NCBI GenBank assembly: GCA_001940725.1
Contig: MDVR01000162.1
Coordinates: forward strand, 1-20,617
Source: Candidatus Heimdallarchaeota archaeon LC_2
Lineage (GTDB): Archaea > Asgardarchaeota > Heimdallarchaeia > Heimdallarchaeales > Kariarchaeaceae
Direction of reading: 5' to 3'
Length of the DNA: 20,617 nucleotides
How positions within the stretch are numbered: the first letter of the stretch is position 1; each line of letters begins with the position of its first letter. The position numbers and the translations under genes were made by a program. Below the pieces are notes generated by a model. That model was given only the letters and a program-made list of their open reading frames with translations. It was not told the DNA's origin and ran no database searches. Below, piece by piece: positions 15,496-20,617 of this stretch.

Positions 15496-16098
15496 CTAGA
15501 TATTTTCTTTCATTTTTCCTCTTATGATATTTACCATGAAATCAGTAATATAATCTTCACCCAATTCACCGGGAACTTTTGATAATCCTTCAATTTCTTC
15601 ATAATTCTTTATTATTTTCAATAAATATTCTCTATTTTCAAACTTCTCCAAATGGCTCCTTTTTGAAACTGACAATCTCTCTAAGGCAACATCGACTGAT
15701 ATTTCAATATAGAATGTCAATTGAGCTGGAGGTGACATCTTATTGATCTCTTTAATCCATTCTTTTGGTACATCCATGGATCCTTGGTATACGATTGAGG
15801 AAGCGGTATATCTATCAGAAATTACTATTTTACCTTTTTCAAGTTGAGGTTCAATAAATTCATAATAATGCTCGACACGATCTGCTGCAAATAGAAGTGC
15901 GTCTGCAAAAGGAATTGAACTAGGATTACTGAGATAATCTCTTAAAATAACACCTAATTTTTCTTTTGTTGGTTCGGAAGTTGTTATTACCTCATATCCT
16001 TCTTTTTGAAGTGCATTTTTTAATAAATTTAGTTGTGTGGATTTACCAGAACCATCAATTCCTTCAAGAACTACAAACAAGCCTTCTTTCCTTGCCAT
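15496..16098 (-). CDS. tmk: Thymidylate kinase (dTMP kinase)
   Basis: This 200-aa enzyme phosphorylates dTMP to dTDP with ATP in dTTP synthesis, in the cytosol. Visible motifs are the P-loop GIDGSGKST (residues 13-21), the SEPT substrate segment (41-44), the DRY/TAS motif (ISDRYTASSIVYQG, 93-106) and a basic lid region after ALERL (about residue 140). The length is normal for the family and no key motif is missing. The start is an ATG directly before the MARKEGLFVVLEG strand; no Shine-Dalgarno is seen. It is a single gene convergent with the TPR gene. A TATA-like TTATAAGT occurs on the minus strand at about 16123-16130. Confidence 0.95.
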   Translation of the reverse strand: MARKEGLFVVLEGIDGSGKSTQLNLLKNALQKEGYEVITTSEPTKEKLGVILRDYLSNPSSIPFADALLFAADRVEHYYEFIEPQLEKGKIVISDRYTASSIVYQGSMDVPKEWIKEINKMSPPAQLTFYIEISVDVALERLSVSKRSHLEKFENREYLLKIIKNYEEIEGLSKVPGELGEDYITDFMVNIIRGKMKENI

Positions 16099-16299
16099 CC
16101 AAATGAAATAAATTTCAATGATACTTATAATTGGTCATTATAATCGGCGAATAGTCAAACAAGTCGGTCACCAAGCAAGAATTAAATTATTATTTGGAAT
16201 TCGATAAAAATTTTGTTAATAATCGAAATTATCTATATATTGGATACTTTAATTAACGAAGTAATAATTATAATTAAAGAAAATATAAATCGAGGGCCT

Positions 16300-16476
16300 A
16301 TGGTAATTACTGAAGCTTACAGTGTAACCGCAGTTGATGTTCTTGGTGATTTAATTATCCATAATTTGAATAATCAAAAAATAATTTGATTAACAAATAG
16401 TACAAAGCCGGTCGAATTAAAGTTAGGGAAGTTTGGAAACAAAGTGACTTACCTTATCAACAATTTCAAAATCTAG
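16300..16476 (+). pseudogene. Possible degraded gene remnant with one in-frame TGA
   Basis: An ATG at 16300 opens 29 codons (MVITEAYSVTAVDVLGDLII and on) to TGA at 16387-16389. The same frame then continues 28 codons (LTNSTKPVELKLGKFGNKVT and on) to TAG at 16474-16476. The two halves read as one plausible beta-sandwich-like segment, reminiscent of the C-terminal ends of some glycoside hydrolases (a V-DVLG pattern followed by T-x-x-P strands). That resemblance is weak and by eye. The alternative is chance open frame in AT-rich DNA. Confidence 0.25.
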
Positions 16477-16511
16477 CTAATACTGAGTAAAATATTACTG
16501 ATATTGTATTA

Positions 16512-16527
16512 ATGTAAGATTACATTT
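16512..16527. promoter_or_regulatory. Palindrome upstream of threonine aldolase, candidate operator
   Basis: AATGTAA, a 2-bp spacer, and TTACATT form a perfect 7-bp inverted repeat ending 30 bp before the ATG of the aldolase. Dimeric helix-turn-helix regulators bind sites of this shape, and the position would overlap the transcription start. No cognate regulator is in the window. Confidence 0.3.
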
Positions 16528-16557
16528 TTACGACCAAAATGATAATTTAGATTATCG

Positions 16558-17592
16558 ATGATCTCGTCTCAAGTTATTGATTTACGTTCTGATACAGTTA
16601 CAAGACCGACAAATGAAATGAGGGAGGCTGCAGCTACAGCACAAGTGGGTGATGATGTATACGGTGAGGATCCCAGTGTAAATGAATTAGAAGATTACGC
16701 GGCTAAACTTTTGGGAAAAGAAGCTGCACTGTTTGTAAGCAGCGGAACTCAGGGAAATTTAATTTCGATATTATCTCAGACCTCAACAGGTGACGAGGTT
16801 TTACTAGAAGAGAACTCCCATATTTTTTATTACGAAGTTGGTGGAATATCTGCTGTTGGAGGTGTAATGCCAAGAACATACAAATCGGAAAAAGGGTATA
16901 TAAGAAGTCACGAATTTGATAAAATTATTAGAAAAGACGATATCCACTTTCCTAATCCGACAGTATTTTGTATTGAAAATACACATAATCGACATGGAGG
17001 AATTGCACTTTCCGCTCAAGAAGTGTCTGAAATGGCAAAATCCGCTCACGATAATAATCTAAAAGTTCATCTCGATGGAGCTAGAATATTCAATGCAACA
17101 ACTTACCATAATATTGATGTGAAAGAATATACCAAGCATGTGGATAGTATTCAAATTTGCTTATCAAAAGGTTTGAGTGCACCTATTGGATCAATTGTTG
17201 CTGGAGATAATTCATTCATAGAAAAAGCGAGGAAAAAAAGAAAGTTGCTTGGTGGTGGAATGAGACAGGTTGGAATAATTGCAGCACCCGGTTTGATTGC
17301 ATTACGAGATATGAGAGAGAGGTTAGTTATCGATCATATAAATGCCAGACAACTATCTGAAGGATTAACTGATTTAGGAATTAACGTTTGGCCTACTCAA
17401 ACTAATATTATCATTTGTGATATATCAAATATCCTAGAATCGTCAAAAGAAGCCACAGAAAAACTAAGAACCAGAAATATTTTTGTATCCGCTTATGGTC
17501 AGAATCTTGTAAGATTGACAACCCATAGGCACATTGTTGAAGAAAATATTCCAATAATTATTGACACCATTTCAAAGCTATGGTTTGAATAA
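16558..17592 (+). CDS. ltaE: L-threonine aldolase (low-specificity, PLP-dependent)
   Basis: This 344-aa fold-type I PLP enzyme cleaves L-threonine or L-allo-threonine to glycine and acetaldehyde. Family motifs in order are [10 protein letters not shown] (8-17), GDDVYGEDP (31-39), SSGTQGN (61-67), ENSHIFYYE with the PLP-stacking His88, ENTHNRHGG (140-148), [10 protein letters not shown] (171-180, with Asp173 and Arg176), [12 protein letters not shown] with the Schiff-base Lys204, GGGMRQVG (232-239) and VRLTTHRH near the C-terminus. All catalytic positions are present and the length is standard. The start is an ATG three codons before the conserved VIDLRSD. Exact substrate stereo-preference cannot be read. 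It is preceded by a palindrome and followed 144 bp later by the receptor gene on the same strand. Confidence 0.95.
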   Translation: MISSQVIDLRSDTVTRPTNEMREAAATAQVGDDVYGEDPSVNELEDYAAKLLGKEAALFVSSGTQGNLISILSQTSTGDEVLLEENSHIFYYEVGGISAVGGVMPRTYKSEKGYIRSHEFDKIIRKDDIHFPNPTVFCIENTHNRHGGIALSAQEVSEMAKSAHDNNLKVHLDGARIFNATTYHNIDVKEYTKHVDSIQICLSKGLSAPIGSIVAGDNSFIEKARKKRKLLGGGMRQVGIIAAPGLIALRDMRERLVIDHINARQLSEGLTDLGINVWPTQTNIIICDISNILESSKEATEKLRTRNIFVSAYGQNLVRLTTHRHIVEENIPIIIDTISKLWFE

Positions 17593-17681
17593 TTTGATTT
17601 ATTGTTAAGAGTGAAATCAATTTCTTTATGAATAAGAGTATCTTATAATTGTAAATGAAATTTATACCATAAGAAGCACAC

Positions 17682-17689
17682 TATATTTT
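17682..17689 (+). promoter_or_regulatory. Candidate TATA box for the chemoreceptor gene
   Basis: TATATTTT, preceded by the purine-rich AAGAAGCACAC (possible BRE), lies 55 bp upstream of the GTG start and would give a leader of about 25-30 nt. This is pattern matching only in AT-rich DNA. Confidence 0.3.
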
Positions 17690-17736
17690 TTTAGGGTAAA
17701 TAGTTGAATCGATCTGTCTTAAATCAGTGATTATAA

Positions 17737-19746
17737 GTGGTAAACATAATTTCCTCCCTCCGAAGCATACGTTTTAGATTGATCTTAGTAGTAATACTAG
17801 TTGTAGCTGCTCTTTTATTTCAAACATTTTTCTTAGTTGCTACTCAAGATTTACAAACTAATTTTGAAAATAAAGGGGATGAGTATTTAGAAACTGATAC
17901 CATAATTCTCTCTCAATTAAACGAATTAAGTGCGATTACAGACAAACTAGAAGTTGAACATGTAGCGACACTATTAGGAGATTTACTATTCAATGAAGAA
18001 GTAGATATTTCGATAGGGCAAGACACTTTTGGTGAATATCTTGACTTGATGTCAATAATTCAGTCTAATTTAACTACTAGACAAGAATTAGGTTATTTTA
18101 TCGATTCTGAAAGTGAGAGTACTTTATTGGACCCTGCTACTATTTTCCAAAACCCAAAACTCAATCAATCAATAATTGATAATACAGAGACAGGAATTGC
18201 TTCAGCATTTAGTGATTTCAAGAATTCATTTGTCATACTGAGAGAAGATATCAGGTTTGATTTTGATGGTTCAGTAATACACACGGGTAATTTTTTCGCT
18301 GTTGATCTCATATTGGAGGCTGAAACAGAATTAAAAGAAATAAGGAACCAGCATAACCTAAATATTGAAAATGCTCGTGGACAATTCGAAAACACAACAG
18401 GATTTGTTTCAATCATTTCCGCAAGGGTCGATCAATCTCTAAATTTATTACTAAATGAATCAGATCCAAGCGAATTAAATCGAAAATTGCATATGTTGGA
18501 ATTATTTAGACAGATCAGTGAATATGTATCATTTGTTAGTAGATTTGAAAAACTAAATTTAGCAATAGCTAGTATAACGCAATCAGCGGTTGAAGAAGAA
18601 ATTACTGAATTTAGAATAAATATTGATGCAAGATCGAATAATATTACAGAATTAGCTTCCTTAATCCAATCCGAAAATGCATTAATACAGGGTGTCATTC
18701 AAAGTAGCATTGGATATGTTAAATCTGCCTTCACAAATGTCCATACACAAATAGGAAATGCATTAAATTTCAGTTCAATTACTTTGGGTAGAATAATTGA
18801 AGACACAAGAAATCTGATTACAGAAGTGACTGAAGATTTATTGGCGGAACAATTTCTCTTTCAAACAGAATTTGATAGCCTTCTAAATAAATTGGATAAT
18901 GATTTAAGGGATCAAACACAAACAATTTCCATTATCATCATTTTAGCTATTTTTCTTTTAGTTGGTTCTACCGCATTTATTCTTGTAAGATATTTCAATC
19001 GATATGAAAGAAATTATCGATTAATTGGAGAAGGAAAATTGAATATTCCTGCAAGAAAACATTATGCAGACAATGAAATAGGAAGAGTAAACCATGGTTT
19101 TGACAATATGATAGCTGAGCTCAAAGGAATTTTATCTGCATTACAAAGATCATCAGAAAGAATGGCAGGTATTGCTGAAGAACTGGCTGCCGGTTCCGAA
19201 GAAGCTTCAGCGTCAGTTCAAGAAGTATCGAACACTGTAAGAGAATTCTCTGCAGGAGCAGCTGAACAAAATCTCATGTTAAATCGAATTGATGAAAAAT
19301 TAAGCGCTCATCTTAAAACAATTGAAGATGCGACTAGTCAAATTAATGAAACTTCTAATTTTGTTCTGAAGGTTGCTAAAAGAACCAATATCCTTGGTTT
19401 AAATGCATCGATTGAAGCTGCAAAAGCAGGTAAATTTGGATTAGGTTTTAATGTGGTTGCGGAAGAGGTTAGGAATTTATCAAGTGATACTAAAACTTCA
19501 GCTCTAGAAATTGCAGATTTAATTGAAGTAATCGAAACAAAAATTCAAACTACGATTAGAGAAATTCAACAAGAAGTAAATATTACCAAAGATGTTGCTG
19601 AAAATACTGCTGCTGGTAGTGAAGAGGCTAATGCAGCTACTTCAGAACAAGTAGTAATGTTGAATGAAATATCTCAGACATCAAATGAACTATCATTACT
19701 TGCAAATGAACTACAAGAATTATTAAACCGATTTGATCTTTCATAA
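17737..19746 (+). CDS. Methyl-accepting chemotaxis-type transmembrane receptor
   Basis: This is a 669-aa receptor with TM1 at ~12-34, an extracellular helical sensor region ~35-395 with no domain I recognise, TM2 at ~397-419, a HAMP-like linker (~420-470, with ADNEIGRVNHGFDNM) and a cytoplasmic MCP signalling coiled coil. The hairpin tip lies at ~547-580: AKRTNILGLNASIEAAKAGK, then FGLGF and VVAEEVRNLSSDT. Known MCPs usually carry IEAARAGE-x-GRGF here, so this tip has Lys563 and Lys566 where Arg and Glu are usual, and Leu569 where Arg is usual. The signalling region is short. The family normally controls CheA through CheW; no che or archaellum gene is in the window. The start is the GTG at 17737. 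No Shine-Dalgarno is visible. Confidence 0.92.
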   Translation: MVNIISSLRSIRFRLILVVILVVAALLFQTFFLVATQDLQTNFENKGDEYLETDTIILSQLNELSAITDKLEVEHVATLLGDLLFNEEVDISIGQDTFGEYLDLMSIIQSNLTTRQELGYFIDSESESTLLDPATIFQNPKLNQSIIDNTETGIASAFSDFKNSFVILREDIRFDFDGSVIHTGNFFAVDLILEAETELKEIRNQHNLNIENARGQFENTTGFVSIISARVDQSLNLLLNESDPSELNRKLHMLELFRQISEYVSFVSRFEKLNLAIASITQSAVEEEITEFRINIDARSNNITELASLIQSENALIQGVIQSSIGYVKSAFTNVHTQIGNALNFSSITLGRIIEDTRNLITEVTEDLLAEQFLFQTEFDSLLNKLDNDLRDQTQTISIIIILAIFLLVGSTAFILVRYFNRYERNYRLIGEGKLNIPARKHYADNEIGRVNHGFDNMIAELKGILSALQRSSERMAGIAEELAAGSEEASASVQEVSNTVREFSAGAAEQNLMLNRIDEKLSAHLKTIEDATSQINETSNFVLKVAKRTNILGLNASIEAAKAGKFGLGFNVVAEEVRNLSSDTKTSALEIADLIEVIETKIQTTIREIQQEVNITKDVAENTAAGSEEANAATSEQVVMLNEISQTSNELSLLANELQELLNRFDLS

Positions 19747-19834
19747 TATAGAATAAGTGTAATTTACTAATTTTTCAAATATTTCTATGTATCAATTATT
19801 TAAATAAAAAGTCTGAACAATTATGCTAGATTAA

Positions 19835-20005
19835 TTATTCTAATACATCTTGACTCATTTGATGCAGCGCTTCAAGGCCCCTAATTTCTTTGTCGTAATA
19901 TGGTATTTCTATAATATTATAATTATTAAATAAATTATTAATATATTCCAAATTCTCTTTCTGACCGACACTTCTAACACTGCAGAATCTACAATCAAGA
20001 TTTTC
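19835..20005 (-). pseudogene. C-terminal fragment of an ArsA/Get3-family ATPase, cut by the repeat junction
   Basis: About 57 native codons on the minus strand encode the zinc/Cys motif CRFC, then the family pattern seen at the end of Get3/TRC40/ArsA ATPases: R-x-x-x-Q followed by LEYINNLFNNYNIIEIPYYD and KEIRGLEAL. Family members use this region for dimer zinc binding (C-x-x-C) and the final helix. Get3-type ATPases deliver tail-anchored membrane proteins; ArsA pumps arsenite; which applies here cannot be told from the fragment. The P-loop part is absent because the sequence switches to chemoreceptor DNA at 20006. It converges with the chemoreceptor gene. It is probably an intact gene in the real genome. 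Confidence 0.75.
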
Positions 20006-20223
20006 TAATCGAAACAAAAATTCAAACTACGATTAGAGAAATTCAACAAGAAGTAAATATTACCAAAGATGTTGCTGAAAATACTGCTGCTGGTAGTGAA
20101 GAGGCTAATGCAGCTACTTCAGAACAAGTAGTAATGTTGAATGAAATATCTCAGACATCAAATGAACTATCATTACTTGCAAATGAACTACAAGAATTAT
20201 TAAACCGATTTGATCTTTCATAA
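20006..20223 (+). pseudogene. Duplicate 3' end of the chemoreceptor gene (second repeat copy)
   Basis: This is the same sequence as 19529-19746, ending at the same stop codon. It lacks the start and the first ~597 codons. It is part of the 477-bp terminal repeat and not an independent gene. Confidence 0.85.
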
Positions 20224-20311
20224 TATAGAATAAGTGTAATTTACTAATTTTTCAAATATTTCTATGTATCAATTATTTAAATAAAAAGTCTGAACAATTA
20301 TGCTAGATTAA

Positions 20312-20482
20312 TTATTCTAATACATCTTGACTCATTTGATGCAGCGCTTCAAGGCCCCTAATTTCTTTGTCGTAATATGGTATTTCTATAATATTATAAT
20401 TATTAAATAAATTATTAATATATTCCAAATTCTCTTTCTGACCGACACTTCTAACACTGCAGAATCTACAATCAAGATTTTC
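20312..20482 (-). pseudogene. Second copy of the ArsA/Get3-like C-terminal fragment
   Basis: This repeats the fragment at 19835-20005 exactly one period (477 bp) later, including the CRFC motif and the KEIRGLEAL end. It is part of the terminal duplication. Confidence 0.8.
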
Positions 20483-20617
20483 TAATCGAAACAAAAATTC
20501 AAACTACGATTAGAGAAATTCAACAAGAAGTAAATATTACCAAAGATGTTGCTGAAAATACTGCTGCTGGTAGTGAAGAGGCTAATGCAGCTACTTCAGA
20601 ACAAGTAGTAATGTTGA
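20483..20617 (+). pseudogene. Partial third copy of the chemoreceptor 3' region
   Basis: This matches 19529-19663 and runs off the contig end. It has no start and no stop. Confidence 0.8.

Larger units (their letters stand above)
16099..16557. other. 459-bp AT-rich intergenic region with a remnant ORF and inverted repeats
   Basis: This stretch separates the divergent thymidylate kinase and threonine aldolase genes and should carry both promoters. I see an interrupted reading frame at 16300-16476, an 8-bp inverted repeat at 16371-16392 overlapping its in-frame TGA, and a palindrome at 16512-16527. I see no tRNA-like fold and no intact gene. Confidence 0.5.
19529..20617. repeat. Terminal tandem duplication, period 477 bp (right contig end)
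   Basis: The unit 19529-20005 is followed by a second copy at 20006-20482 and a partial third at 20483-20617, with no difference that I can see. Each unit holds the last ~72 codons of the chemoreceptor, the intergenic region and the C-terminal part of an ArsA/Get3-type gene on the opposite strand. Each copy joins back to the receptor coding sequence in the middle of the ATPase gene. It is most likely an assembly loop at the contig end. Confidence 0.92.

Noticed and set aside
16361..16393. Imperfect 20-bp direct repeat of ATAATTTGA-x-TAA
   Set aside because: Only about 13 AT-rich bases match; such repeats are expected by chance here, and the same bases are better described as an inverted repeat.
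19835..20017. A complete 60-aa protein starting at a TTG near 20017, present twice
   Set aside because: The family match starts mid-domain and the upstream codons come from the repeat junction, so this is a truncated C-terminus and not a small gene.

Overview
The window is AT-rich and looks archaeal, most likely from an uncultivated Asgard-type archaeon assembled from a metagenome. This lineage call is inference. It rests on the archaeal-style intron-less tRNA without an encoded CCA, the scarcity of Shine-Dalgarno sequences in front of first genes but their presence inside the operon, an ArsA/Get3-type ATPase fragment, a possible longin/roadblock-like domain on a large cytosolic protein, and very large Asn/Thr/Ser-rich, sequon-rich surface proteins. 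No rRNA or other taxonomic marker is present.

Layout. Bases 1-402 hold a 214-bp-period tandem duplication at the contig end. Bases 197-2785 (-) encode an 862-residue protein of unknown function. A tRNA-Gln(CTG) lies at 2921-2992 (-). Bases 3129-12968 (-) form a tight four-gene operon, read right to left: a 1123-aa membrane protein with a transglutaminase-like ectodomain, a 1360-aa sequon-rich Ig-like surface protein with a cytoplasmic DUF4129-like tail, a 157-aa free-standing DUF4129-like protein with a very basic tail, and a 621-aa DUF4350-like membrane protein. A lone TnpB (13260-14468, +) sits just beyond the operon's 5' end. It is followed by a TPR protein (+), thymidylate kinase (-), a 459-bp stretch holding an interrupted remnant ORF, an L-threonine aldolase (+) and a methyl-accepting chemotaxis-type receptor (+). 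The right end is a 477-bp tandem duplication carrying the receptor's 3' end and the C-terminal fragment of an ArsA/Get3-type ATPase (-).

How the genes fit together. The four-gene operon is the main point of interest. Its parts (transglutaminase-like, DUF4129, DUF4350) recall the bacterial/archaeal MoxR-DUF58-TgpA neighbourhood, but no MoxR ATPase or DUF58 gene is in the window. The domains are also redistributed. DUF4129 is fused to a giant Ig-like ectodomain and duplicated as a separate small protein, and the transglutaminase domain appears to lack its catalytic Cys and Asp (Met496 and Asn573 at those places, with His550 kept). The simplest reading is a structural, non-enzymatic cell-surface complex with a cytoplasmic docking module. 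That reading is inference. The remaining genes are unrelated single units. Both contig ends carry terminal tandem duplications that most likely are assembly artefacts.
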